The notes under the pieces are model-generated. The model worked only from the letters and a program-made list of their open reading frames with translations, was not told the origin of the DNA and searched no databases. 64,000 nt of DNA. Source: Prostheceraeus crozeri. Its lineage: Eukaryota > Platyhelminthes > Polycladida > Euryleptidae. A program made the translations under genes and the position numbers. Shown here one piece after another: positions 9,868 to 18,375 of the stretch. The stretch spans positions 20,004 to 84,003 of the forward strand of contig CAJQUW010012523.1 of the NCBI GenBank assembly GCA_907163375.1, given 5' to 3'. How positions within the stretch are numbered: position 1 is the first letter of the stretch; every line of letters begins with the position of its first letter.

Positions 9868-10329
9868 TTAGAAGTTATAGCAGCGTCGTCGTTTAGCGCC
9901 TGATGAATGATTAGAGCCTCTGCGACGTTTGCGTGAATGCCTTTTGACTGAAGATCGCACCTTACCAGCTCCGCGATGTTTCCTCCTTCCTTTATTCATT
10001 CGTTTAGGTGATTTCTTTCCTTGAGTAACACCAGCAAAGGTCTGCTTCAATGTTTTTAAACCGCGTTCCTTCCCACGATTCAACAAACTGCTCTTAAAAC
10101 TTCTACCTCTGGAAAGATCACTAGCAACATCACCAGCAAAGCCAACGGCATTACTTAAAACATTTCGTTTTAAAGATCTACCGACATTGGATATGAGAGG
10201 TGCTACAACAGATTTCAGTGCACCAAGTATGCTACCTCCACGTTGGCGGCGAGCGCCGATGTAAATTTGTCCTCCGCCACTTACATAGAGGGTCGTGAAT
10301 AAAATGAGGCAGTTGGATTCATAGCTCAA
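9868..10329 (-). CDS. Small basic minor-capsid/core protein with GG site
   Basis: This 153-aa protein has a Gly-rich start (SGGGQIYIGARRQRGGS), a central amphipathic, weakly hydrophobic segment, and a strongly basic C-terminal third with Lys/Arg clusters ending in RRRCYNF. The layout resembles adenovirus core or pVI-like minor proteins that are trimmed after Gly-Gly by the virion protease and then bind DNA or membranes. It lies two bases upstream of the capsid gene in the same transcription direction. The exact homologue is not certain. Confidence 0.65.
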   Translation of the reverse strand: MSYESNCLILFTTLYVSGGGQIYIGARRQRGGSILGALKSVVAPLISNVGRSLKRNVLSNAVGFAGDVASDLSRGRSFKSSLLNRGKERGLKTLKQTFAGVTQGKKSPKRMNKGRRKHRGAGKVRSSVKRHSRKRRRGSNHSSGAKRRRCYNF

Positions 10330-10363
10330 ACCCTAAACATTGTTAGTTACAACTTTGCATGAA

Positions 10364-11395
10364 TCACTGTCGATCACTTAGATGAAAGATGTCGGCACGA
10401 CGCATCCAAGAGTTCATACTTGAAGGATAACCAGTCCATTTAACAAGACACCATTCTTCACCTTGCCGTTTTTTACATCGAATGATTTTCTCTACCAAAT
10501 ATGTTTCACTTTCAGTGACTACCTCAATCTCATCGCGGTAAAAGCTACCCTCAATTTCTTCATTATCGTAATCTTTCAACTTGTAGGTGGTCGGAGAGTC
10601 TTTTTGATTAATCCTTGATACTGTAAATACCTCCTCTGTCCAATTCGGGAGGTACCCTTTAGCAAAAACACTTTTCACTTTTGAGATACGAACTTTATCG
10701 CCAATTTTCACATCACTTTTTCACATGAGTGCGTTTACGTTGGAATGATTCGCGCACTTTATCTACATTGTCAGCATTTACATCTACTGGTCTGAGTCCA
10801 ATAGAACGATGGATAGAGTGATTGTAGGCATGGAGTGTATCTTGTAGAACCTTTGTCCAATTTTGTGTCAAGTTGGCAGTAAAATGTCGCCCCAAGCGAT
10901 TTTTTAATGTGCGATTAAAACGTTCAACGAGTGCAGCTTTATAAGCACTCTTTACACTAAACAACTCAATGTCATGCCTCTCAAATAATCTTCTCACATG
11001 CTGATTTTCAAACTCTTTTCCTTGATCACTCTGAATTCTTTTTGGAATGCGACCTTCTCGAAAAATTGTTTGGAATGCTTTTGCTACTCCTTTCCCTTCT
11101 TTAGTTTTTAAAGGTTGAGCCCACGCATAACGCGAGAAAATATCAATGACGGTTAAAATAAAATTATTGCCCGAGTTATGTTTTGAAATGGAGGCGACAT
11201 CGCACAAATCTGCTTGCCACTGTTCATCGATGTCATGAACAATATAATGGCGGGTGCGGTACTTCTTTTTCGCTTGTTTGTGGAGTGTATAGGTAGCCTG
11301 ACCCTTTAACCATCGTTTCACTTGTGATTGTGGAAGACCACTCGCTTTTGATAATTTCTTGATAGATGCAAATCCTGCCGGATGTTTTACGCTCG
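10364..11395 (-). pseudogene. Integrase (rve core) with chromodomain, broken
   Basis: This is a retroviral-superfamily integrase, the enzyme that inserts Polintons into host DNA. A helix-turn-helix-like N-terminal segment (about 11,395-11,300) precedes the core. The acidic triad is visible as Asp in WQADLCD, Asp in IQSDQGKEF and Glu in VERFNRTLKN, with about 33 residues between the last two. Downstream come an SH3-like strand set (KIGDKVRISKV) and a chromodomain (VEKII...LVKWTGYPSSMNSW) that in related elements guides insertion to modified histones. The region has at least one break and lacks an obvious initiating ATG at the homology start. The AT-rich siblings have the same enzyme without a recognisable chromodomain. 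Confidence 0.9.
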
Positions 11396-11415
11396 TACAT
11401 CATAATAGATTGACT

Positions 11416-11640
11416 TCAAACGTTCAGTCGATGACGACTGACTCTTTTTTCCTCCTTCTCATCTTTTTGTTTTCTTGCCTTTCTACATTTACAACAACTG
11501 CAGCATTTAGCTTTAGCGGTTTTGCGATCGTGTTCACATTGCTTAGGGGTTTCATTATGAGAGCTGGCGCAGCAAGTGCAAGTGACAACGACATTCACCT
11601 CTGGCGGCTCATTACATGGCAAGCAACACATCTGCTTCAT
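11416..11640 (-). CDS. Cysteine-rich 74-aa protein
   Basis: This small frame fills the space between the integrase and the 217-aa gene and reads in the same direction. It has about a dozen Cys residues grouped as CCLPC, CTCC and CCSCCKC, then a Lys/Arg/Glu-rich tail. The spacing suggests metal binding, but no named finger fits. A longer opposite-strand frame over the same bases lacks homology features and looks like a shadow. The function is unknown, and its reality rests on position and the unusual composition. Confidence 0.4.
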   Translation of the reverse strand: MKQMCCLPCNEPPEVNVVVTCTCCASSHNETPKQCEHDRKTAKAKCCSCCKCRKARKQKDEKEEKRVSRHRLNV

Positions 11641-11681
11641 ATTAATAGTCTGAGAACATGTATTTCCTGGGAGGAGCTGTT

Positions 11682-12335
11682 TTACGTTTTTCCTTTTACT
11701 AGTTTTAGTGGCGATGTAGATCTACGTCGAGTTCTTCCTCTTGTTTGCTTAGTGAGTGTGGGAGGGGATGTAGCAGGTGACGACTTAAACCAATTTGTTG
11801 GCATTTTCATCGTCTGAAGCATTGGAGCAGTAGCCACTGTTGAATCAAGTTCTTTCAATGTCTCATTATTCAAAGCAAATTTTGGTACATTATGCTTTTT
11901 CAATAGTTTAAGAAAGTATGACCAACCAGGTGGAACATAGCCCTGACGGCGCTTTCTACGTGTCGCATACTGAATCAAGTCTTCATAACGTGAAGCATCA
12001 ATCACTTTATTTTCATCTGTAATGATTTCTCCTCTATCATTTACATTGAGATGGGGTTCAATACTGTTGAAAAGAGATATGGCATGTGCGCGAGATGCTA
12101 AAGGTGTAGCAGTCGATACAGAGTCACGCATCTTATTCTTCAAGTTTTTCAATTGCTCAACAGTTTCCGATTGTAATAATACAGCACGATGTGGATCTTT
12201 GATGTGAACATTTTGCTGATAATCTATTTCTTTCCTATACATTTGATTTGCAAGAGGTTGCTTTACTTGCTGCATGGCAGTCAATTGTACATATTCATCC
12301 TGAGGAATAACAATCATGCGAGAATAAGAACTCAT
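11682..12335 (-). CDS. 217-aa Polinton protein of unknown function
   Basis: It opens MSSYSRMIVIPQDEYVQL, a start found repeatedly in Maverick minor proteins. The mid region is helical and charged, followed by a segment with RRKRRQGYVPPGW, and the C-terminus is Ser/Thr/Arg-rich and probably disordered. Its ATG overlaps the stop of the ATPase gene by four bases (ATGA), so the two are a translational unit. A virion or assembly role is possible from the context only. Confidence 0.65.
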   Translation of the reverse strand: MSSYSRMIVIPQDEYVQLTAMQQVKQPLANQMYRKEIDYQQNVHIKDPHRAVLLQSETVEQLKNLKNKMRDSVSTATPLASRAHAISLFNSIEPHLNVNDRGEIITDENKVIDASRYEDLIQYATRRKRRQGYVPPGWSYFLKLLKKHNVPKFALNNETLKELDSTVATAPMLQTMKMPTNWFKSSPATSPPTLTKQTRGRTRRRSTSPLKLVKGKT

Positions 12336-12997
12336 AGTTTGTAGATAATCATGGGAGTTTTCAAAATATCACTTCGAAATCTAAATTCTTCCGGACACTC
12401 TTGCGTAAAGTCAATGAATAAGTAACCGTATGGTTTTTCAGTAGCTGCTTGAAAAATTTCAATTAAGGCTTTTGATCCTCTGGGTGCAACTTGTCGCGCT
12501 AAAATTTCAAATTGACTTTTATCTCGCGGATTCTTGAAAATAGCATAATAGTGTGTATTCAGGTTTCGTGTACGAGCTTCTTTTCCATCAGGAAACAAAT
12601 TTTGTGTGATATAGATGATAAAGCACCTTTTATGATGTGCTGCGCGAGTGAACATATCTGTAACATCTTTTGAATTCTTACTTTCTTTTAATAAATCATC
12701 CAATAAAACAACATCATTAGACTGAAGTTTATCCACTGGAATAATTCCTTCATGTCGAATAAAGTTGCGACTTTGCAATTCCTGAAACAGCGACGGTTGA
12801 TAAATACCATAACACCAAATCACTCGATTGATAGGTTCCTTAAACAACTCCCTTCTTTTATCCAATAAATTCAGCGTGAAAACAGTTTTACCTGCATGAG
12901 ATGGACCTGATACAGTCAGAACTTTATCACATTGAAGTCTGAAATCCATTTTATTACTTTGAGACTCAACATTTGCATAATTAACGCTTAGAGCCAA
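12332..12997 (-). CDS. Genome-packaging ATPase (FtsK/HerA, A32-like)
   Basis: The 221-aa P-loop ATPase has Walker A GPSHAGKT at residues 31-38 and Walker B VVLLDDLL at about 95-102, followed by a sensor-type strand CFIIYITQNLF. This matches the A32-like packaging ATPases of Polintons and related large DNA viruses, which drive DNA into preformed capsids. The start at 12,997 overlaps the preceding 95-aa gene by 17 bases and the stop overlaps the next start, showing a compact late-type block. The frame looks whole. Confidence 0.93.
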   Translation of the reverse strand: MALSVNYANVESQSNKMDFRLQCDKVLTVSGPSHAGKTVFTLNLLDKRRELFKEPINRVIWCYGIYQPSLFQELQSRNFIRHEGIIPVDKLQSNDVVLLDDLLKESKNSKDVTDMFTRAAHHKRCFIIYITQNLFPDGKEARTRNLNTHYYAIFKNPRDKSQFEILARQVAPRGSKALIEIFQAATEKPYGYLFIDFTQECPEEFRFRSDILKTPMIIYKL

Positions 12998-13268
12998 AGA
13001 TATTTCCCAATAGGTTGCCCACGGCAGGAGCTATCATTGGAAGTATTGCTGAAAGGAAACCGCCCTTTTGTGTTAGAGTTTTCCTCTTTCTTTGAAGGGC
13101 GACTTTAGGATTGGAGATGAAACGCAATTTCGTAGCATATCGCTTAAGTAACTTTCGTTGTTTTGGCGCTAATTTCTTCGTCCTCAACTTCCTCACATGA
13201 GAAATAATTTCACAAATGAATTTATCGTTAGCATGTCGTATAGCATTGTATCGCTGATTTGCTTTCAT
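12981..13268 (-). CDS. Small basic protein with hydrophobic C-terminus (pVI-like)
   Basis: In this 95-aa product the first 65 residues are highly basic, with KLRTKKLAPKQRKLLKRYATK. The segment LTQKGGFLSAILPMIAPAV then leads into GNLLGNIFGSKR. The KGG-F step looks like a Gly-Gly protease site releasing an amphipathic, membrane-active helix, as in adenovirus pVI and many Maverick minor virion proteins. It overlaps the ATPase start. The membrane-lytic entry role is inferred from composition. Confidence 0.7.
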   Translation of the reverse strand: MKANQRYNAIRHANDKFICEIISHVRKLRTKKLAPKQRKLLKRYATKLRFISNPKVALQRKRKTLTQKGGFLSAILPMIAPAVGNLLGNIFGSKR

Positions 13269-13347
13269 TCGTCGGAGAGCTTGAATGGCTGAAGAAAACT
13301 TTGAAGACTTTTACGTTTCGTCATTTTACGTTTCGCCATTTTCCGTG

Positions 13348-13719
13348 TTAGTCTTTGCTAAAACCTATCTTTACCACATTTGCATAGGTACTAACTATTG
13401 CGACATAAGTGACACTCGAAATGAGCAATATCACAGTGGTTACATTGCAAAGTTGAATGCAATTACGTATGAAACAGCGTTGACAAAAAGCATGCTTACA
13501 TCTCTTGAAGATGCGCTTTTCATTTCCATCCTTTCGCTTACATACATCGCAACACATAGTTTCACCGTTACTGATGTCTATAGCAAGTCTTTTTGAAGAT
13601 ATGAATTTGCTAGCCTTTTCTAAATAATAGACGCATGTACAGAAGGAATATACTTCGAGAGTGAGCAGACATAGCTCGAAAACCAGTTGTGCTACAATCA
13701 AGTACCACTGCATTTTCAA
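13348..13719 (-). CDS. Membrane protein with compact RING-type finger
   Basis: This 123-aa protein has a hydrophobic N-terminal helix (about 5-32), a zinc-binding centre and a second hydrophobic helix near residues 90-110. The centre reads C-x2-C-x13-C-x-H-x2-C-x2-C-x4-C-x3-C (CDVCKRK ... CKHAFCQRCFIRNCIQLC), a minimal C3HC4 RING layout. RING proteins are usually ubiquitin ligases, and membrane-anchored viral examples downregulate host proteins. A second protein with the same finger spacing lies at 14,797. Ligase activity is not shown. Confidence 0.6.
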   Translation of the reverse strand: MKMQWYLIVAQLVFELCLLTLEVYSFCTCVYYLEKASKFISSKRLAIDISNGETMCCDVCKRKDGNEKRIFKRCKHAFCQRCFIRNCIQLCNVTTVILLISSVTYVAIVSTYANVVKIGFSKD

Positions 13720-14126
13720 TTTTTCTTTATGGAAAGTTGAATGTGAATATCTGAAATCGCTTCAATCACTAGACTGCTACCATGATGGTTAAATGCGTTA
13801 AGACGTTCAGCAATTTTTATCATATGTCTTTTAAAAAATTCTTGGGGGTGATCTACCACTTCCATTGAATAAGAAGCAAAATGGAAAGAGCGACTTTCCA
13901 CCTCTTCCTTTCCAAAATGACTAAACTTAATTTTCGCAACTAATCGCGCCATGATAATGCTATCAGAGAATGTATTCATTAACTCTAGAAATAGAGTGCT
14001 AGCATCATCGACCACTGCTTCGATGTCGGTCTCATCTTTATGAAAATTTATCACATAATCTTGAACAGCTCCTTTTAAACTTTGCCTATGAAAACGTAAT
14101 GTTCCGCAGTCGTTTGAGAAAGACAT
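13716..14126 (-). CDS. 136-aa protein related to the polymerase N-terminal module
   Basis: The C-terminal half (FFKRHMIKIAERLNAF followed by GSSLVIEAISDIHIQL) matches, by eye, a module before the exonuclease domain in Maverick polymerases, including GWRFVKILSKKIVIDKY in the AT-rich polymerase B and a comparable segment in the left polymerase. Here it stands alone. It overlaps the RING gene by four bases. It could be a replication accessory or a protein-protein interaction module; the function is unknown. Confidence 0.5.
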   Translation of the reverse strand: MSFSNDCGTLRFHRQSLKGAVQDYVINFHKDETDIEAVVDDASTLFLELMNTFSDSIIMARLVAKIKFSHFGKEEVESRSFHFASYSMEVVDHPQEFFKRHMIKIAERLNAFNHHGSSLVIEAISDIHIQLSIKKN

Positions 14127-14213
14127 GATCGCCCTTTATCTAACCCATCCATTGCATGAAAACAACAACTCTTCTCATAGTAACATTTATTGAATAACGG
14201 TAACAAGCATGCA

Positions 14214-14744
14214 TTATAAATCAATGGTTTGAAAGAGATAAAATAGATACAGCTGGTAACTATCATACAGCGAGCAATGATAACCATACAGGACTTTGGC
14301 AGTGTTGAGGTAAGGAGGAAAGAAGCATTGGTTATGAACGTAGCTACTACAACGAACAGACAAAATAGGAACACACAAATCCTTAAAACGTTTCGTGACT
14401 TCATGATAATGTTGATTCACTCTACTATCCCAAGGCGGGAGCAAAATATCATCAATGATTAGATTGGGAAATACTTTCCTCTCCTTACCAGGATTATTAC
14501 AAAAGATGCGTATAACATTGAAAGCAGCTAACCATCGTTTAAAGTCAATAAGAAGAGCACTCTCACAAGAAAAGCCATAGTCTTGCAAATATTTCAGATT
14601 AAGTCCATGAATGTGTTTTCTCGCCCATTGATCAACATTGGGATCGCAGTTGGCATGTTGATGATAGACACTAACAATCTGATATGTCCAATTGTTCATA
14701 GCAATAGCACTGAGCTCCTGTACAGGTTCACCCTCACAATCCAT
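14214..14744 (-). CDS. DEDD-type (DnaQ-like) exonuclease-like protein
   Basis: The 176-aa frame starts with MDCEGEPVQELSAI, which has the D-x-E motif I of RNase-H-fold 3'-5' exonucleases. WARKHIHGLNLKYL follows (a motif-II-like HGL stretch), and the C-terminal part has YHCSLYDSYQLYLF with His and Asp in motif-III-like spacing. Proteins of this kind recur in Maverick-rich genomes. A role in trimming or editing DNA or RNA is plausible. Catalytic completeness cannot be judged by eye, and the C-terminal 20 residues run into a hydrophobic stretch. Confidence 0.5.
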   Translation of the reverse strand: MDCEGEPVQELSAIAMNNWTYQIVSVYHQHANCDPNVDQWARKHIHGLNLKYLQDYGFSCESALLIDFKRWLAAFNVIRIFCNNPGKERKVFPNLIIDDILLPPWDSRVNQHYHEVTKRFKDLCVPILSVRCSSYVHNQCFFPPYLNTAKVLYGYHCSLYDSYQLYLFYLFQTIDL

Positions 14745-14796
14745 AAAAATGATGATAGAAGCCTAAAACGGAAATTACACATCTAAGGAAAACGTT

Positions 14797-15045
14797 CTAT
14801 AACATATTACAAAATGAAGAATTACATCGATGCTTTTCACGACAAAATACACAAATGATATGATGGCAACGAAGAAGTAAAATGTATCTAATAAGACCAC
14901 GTCTACGACACTCAAAGCACATAAGCGAATTGTCATAGGGTAGAGTTAGGAAAGGACTAGTAATTCTCCTTCTTTGATTTGCGTTTTGATGTAGCATTCT
15001 TCTCCGACTTGCGCTTCGTACCACTGCTGTTAAGGATTTGATCAA
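14797..15045 (-). CDS. Small RING-type finger protein
   Basis: This 82-aa frame has a finger CFECRRR ... RCHHIICVFCREKHRCNSSFC, giving C-x2-C-x13-C-x-H-x2-C-x2-C-x5-C-x4-C. The first six ligands have exactly the spacing of the RING protein at 13,348, so the two are probably paralogues. The N-terminal 30 residues are basic and overlap the end of the upstream gene, so the true start may be the Met just before the finger. The predicted role is ubiquitin-related or zinc-mediated binding. Confidence 0.5.
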   Translation of the reverse strand: MIKSLTAVVRSASRRRMLHQNANQRRRITSPFLTLPYDNSLMCFECRRRGLIRYILLLRCHHIICVFCREKHRCNSSFCNML

Positions 15046-15733
15046 TTATGTCGTCCACGTTGGGTGGTTTTGGAATATATAGGATGGATTCCATATGCAT
15101 GGAGAGAGAGGCTATTTTATTATCCTTGTGTCGACCATAATATAGCCCATTCACTTTGAAAAGGATATCCCAAGTACCTTCTCCGAGCTCATCACATCTG
15201 ATGGGTATTGAATGATCTCCCATCCTTCTTATAGTAAGTACACCAATGTGATACGGTAGGCAAATGTGATTACCATCCCAAATCTTTCTATAGGGAGTAT
15301 CCTTGTCATCTCTCGCCTTCCACTCTTGAGCAAGAGGAGTAGGAATGTCCATATTTAATGTCACGTACTCCTCAATAATATCAAGTTGGTGGCGAATGTA
15401 CGGACTCACGGGGATCAGTATGTAGTCCCCATACTGATTGCGCATTATCTTGACATCCGTGGAAGGGAGCATTCCCGTTTTGGAGTACTACGCTATGATC
15501 ATCATAACGCAAGACTTGTTTAAATTTACGCTGTAGCGGTGTAGGATTATGTACCTTGGTTGTTTCTTCCACTGGCCTCAGTTGTAGATGATCTGACCGT
15601 AGCGAACCTTGTAACGTTTGACCGCCATTTTGTCCTACTAGTGCAGCAGATGGAGTAGATGCCTGAAAATGAAAAAAGATTGTATTAAGTTTACGTTCAA
15701 GGGAGGAGAGGGAGGGAAGTAGCGACTTACCAT
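14957..15733 (-). pseudogene. Early-position gene with ATG-intron leader, unknown product
   Basis: This is the first gene downstream of the right-hand promoter. The leader shows an ATG at 15,733-15,731 directly followed by a GTAAGT donor and an acceptor CAG at about 15,665-15,663, a 68-bp intron. The body contains a hydrophobic beta-rich region (YILIPVSPYI) and a basic, nuclear-signal-like C-terminus (SGTKRKSEKNATSKRKSKK). The product is not recognised. The frame appears broken or further spliced about once. Nuclear action is inferred from the basic tail. Confidence 0.5.
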
Positions 15734-15889
15734 TTTAGTTGGGTAATAGAACAGGAACTAGAAGAGAGAGAGAAAATGTGCGTCCGTCACTCGTGTGATT
15801 CAAACGATGGAATGATTCTCACTGTGGAAGGCTCGCTATTTATAAAGAAATGCTTGATTCTCATTGGATGATGATCCTCATTGGACAAT
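15734..15889 (-). promoter_or_regulatory. Right-hand promoter of Polinton A
   Basis: On the minus strand a TATAAATAG box lies at 15,844-15,836, about 100 bases before the ATG at 15,733. CCAAT boxes (seen as ATTGG on +) lie at about 15,865 and 15,880. The segment between is compatible with a short leader. The arrangement matches the polymerase promoter at the other side of the element. Since the element also encodes a TBP homologue, the TATA box is a natural candidate target. Confidence 0.6.
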
Positions 15890-16760
15890 AACATCAAGCT
15901 GATTCCAAATCTGGCCTCCGTTTACCAATCCGAGCCTTCATTCGCCTGCTGGAGCTGTTTCTTGGGAAATTCTAACTCTGTCGTTTTTCGCCAATGTCCC
16001 AAAATCTTAAATGGCGTCTCACATCTAAACGAAGACAGATAGGAACAAGCCGATTCTTTCACTGAATTTGTCTCACTCTTAGCTTTCAAACGAGCTATGG
16101 CACGACTAAATCCGTCCACTGAAAGCCAAGATCGAAGCAAGCTCTCACGAGGGGGGGGGCGGGAGTCTGCGAAACTTTCTCTGACCGATTGACTTGAAAC
16201 TCACCATACCGATAGAGAATTTCACGCTGATTCCAAATCTGAAATCCGTTTTCCAATCCGATGCTTCGTTTTGAAGCTACAGCCCAAAACGTCCCAAATT
16301 CTAACTCTGTCCTTTTTTGCCAATCTCCCAAAATCTTAAATGGCGTCTCACATCTAAACGAAGACAGATAGGAACACGCCGATTCTTTCACTGAATTTGT
16401 CTCACTCTTAGCTTTCAAACGAGCTATGGCACGACAAAATCCGTCCACTGGAAGCCAAAATCGAAGCGAGCTGTCCCGAGGGGGGGGGGACGTCAGCGAA
16501 AATTTTTCTCTCCGATTGCGTTCAAATTCACCATACCGATGCAGAATTTCACGCTGAATCCGAATCTGGCCTCCGTTTTCTCATCCGATGCTTCGTTTTG
16601 GCGCTACACACCAAAACGTCCCAAATTCTAACTCTGCCCAAAATTTTGAAGAAACATTTTTTTCTCGCCGATTGACTTGAAACTCACCATACAGATAGAG
16701 AATTTCACGCTGATCACGAATCTAAAGTCCGTTTCACCATTCCACCACGCCAACCTAGAC
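15890..16760. repeat. Tandem repeat of about 326 bp
   Basis: At least two full copies and two partial copies are visible. A shared block (CGATTCTTTCACTGAATTTG and what follows) occurs at about 16,052 and 16,378, a period of about 326 bp. A second block around TTTCACGCTGATTCCAAATC occurs at about 15,895, 16,225, 16,550 and 16,700. Runs of G (9 or 10) sit at the same point of the unit. Copies differ by a few per cent. Open frames crossing it are repeat products and not genes. It abuts the Polinton edge. Confidence 0.85.
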
Positions 16761-16844
16761 GGTCGCCCACGTCAACCTAGGCGGTCGGCCACGTCAACCC
16801 ATACCTAGACCAACACATCCGAAGTCTCTCACACTCTGTCGTTT

Positions 16845-17130
16845 TTCGAGGGGGGGGCGGGGGGAATGCAGGGGGGGGGGAGTGCTGGGGGGAGTCAGCG
16901 AACATGTTGTGAACGTGAACCAACCTGGTCGGCCACCACCACGACAGACCCACAACCTCTGTCGTTCCAGACGGGGGAGGGGGACGGGGGAAGGGGAAGG
17001 GGGAGGTGGAGGGAGGAGGGGGAGGGGAGGGGAGGGGGAGGGGAGGGGGAGGGGAGGGCCAGGGGGAGGGGATTGACGGTAGGGAGGGGAGGGGGAGGGG
17101 GAGGGGCAATGGGGGAGGGGGACGGGGCGC
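16845..17130. repeat. G-rich (GGGGAG)n-like tract with quadruplex potential
   Basis: The + strand is almost pure purine here, with many runs of four or more G separated by one or two A. Multiple overlapping four-run sets exist, so G-quadruplex formation on + and i-motif formation on minus are expected. All open frames over it are low-complexity Gly/Arg or Pro/Ser and are rejected as genes. Confidence 0.85.
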
Positions 17131-17431
17131 GCTCGGTACGGGTGTTTGTCACTTTCTTACTACTATATCTGTTGAAAACCGCATTGGCAGCTTGGACTTC
17201 TCTTTCTAATGCGAAGAGAAGATGGCCTCCTATATTTTAAGCAACATTTGCGTAACGCATCTCTCAGCTTTTCAATTCAAATTGCCAATTGGAATTGAGA
17301 TATATTCTATTCCTTGAATTGACATTCATTAAAATAATCTTTTTTTAGACGACTGTTATTTTTTTGCCTCGCTATACATCTCAAGGTGAAAATCAAACCT
17401 TTTTGATAATTCCTTTCGTTGTCCATTTCAG
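17131..17431. other. No gene recognised
   Basis: This is moderately AT-rich unique-looking sequence between the G-rich tract and a splice-acceptor-like TTCCATTTCAG ending at about 17,431. I see no coding, RNA or repeat signal. Confidence 0.5.
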
Positions 17432-18109
17432 GAATCATCCAGCGAACAGCTACGGCGGTTGCTTACCAGGGCACCAATGGATCGAATTTCTCGGATTGCG
17501 GATATAGAGAAAGTAAACAGAATTGTGAGGAAAGCTGGGTACCAGCCCTACACAAAGGAATGAAGTTATTATGTGGCCGCACTTCAATTGAAGAAGACAC
17601 TCCTAATCAGCGAGAAATAGGATGCATTGATGGAGAGGTCGCAGTTGGAAGTTCAATCCCGAGAAACCAAGGTCCATTTTCCCAATCCAGTGCTGACAAA
17701 TAAGTCAGACGTGGAGACTTTAGGTCAGTGGAATGATACCGAGGAGATTGATTTAAAGACTTGCTTGAAAATGGAGGGTGGATCTACTGTGCAGGAGATG
17801 ACAAGGAGATTTGTGAAACGATTGGCGGACGAACGCCTCCTTTGTCAGTTTAACCGCACGGGATCAGATGGCAAAGCGAAATTCAAAGGTGAAATGGAGG
17901 ATTTGATCAAAGAGGCAGTTTCCGAATATTGTGACAGTTCAGGAATCTGCTATGACGGAAAGAAGGTTGAACTGAAAATTGCATCCATGTTAAAGGTTGC
18001 CAGTGACAGACACACAGCAAAAAATACAGACCAAATCGACTTGCTGATCGTGATTAAGTGTCTTTTTAGTAACCTTTTTATAAATAGATATGTTTTTCAG
18101 GTCGCATGA
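17432..18109 (+). pseudogene. Gene fragment with weak DUF4806-like domain
   Basis: The region begins right after an acceptor-like CAG. One frame encodes MEGGSTVQEMTRRFVKRLAD followed by LLCQFNRTGSDGKAKFKGEM and then an Ala-Val helix. This has the GG-x-n-R-x2-K-L ... F-n-G-x-x-G-K-x-x-F pattern of DUF4806, a domain common in invertebrate expansions and in transposon-associated genes. The upstream part is in other frames, and the whole looks like the remains of one or two exons. Exon borders are not certain. Function is unknown; a host gene or a transposon accessory protein is equally possible. Confidence 0.35.
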
Positions 18110-18375
18110 TTGCATTTGTTTTACTTTCAATTTAGCCGAGGTATTCGTTATGCATCACACACATTGTAATATAAATATAGAGTCTTGATGTCAGCAGATC
18201 AAACCGAATAGGGAAGATTTCCGGGTAGCGATTCAGAAACTTCTAGGAGAAAACTAGCATAATACGAGCGAGCATATACGTAGAGATACTACCTAGCTTA
18301 CAGCTGTCATTCCGCCCGGCAAAATATGCCATCATAAAGCGAGTGGTCTCATGCTAGCGTTATTCTAGCATTTTT

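Larger units (their letters stand above)
1..15890. mobile_element. Polinton/Maverick fossil A (left element, partial)
   Basis: A contiguous block of virus-like genes carries the hallmark Polinton set: protein-primed polymerase B, retroviral-type integrase with chromodomain, packaging ATPase, adenain-like protease, double jelly-roll capsid protein and small basic or hydrophobic minor proteins. The left terminus is outside the window. The right edge is placed where a tandem repeat begins at about 15,890; no clean terminal inverted repeat or target duplication was recognised. The polymerase region, one large structural paralogue and the integrase are broken, with roughly six or more breaks in all, while most smaller genes look open. 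It appears older than the AT-rich siblings on the right. Element limits are inferred. Confidence 0.9.

Noticed and set aside
11359-11817. 152-aa + strand frame
   Set aside because: It lies over the integrase/217-aa gene boundary on the opposite strand and shows no domain; the minus-strand genes explain the region.
16777-17240. Gly/Arg- and Pro/Ser-rich open frames on both strands
   Set aside because: They arise from the G-rich purine tract; low complexity, no start context, no homology pattern.
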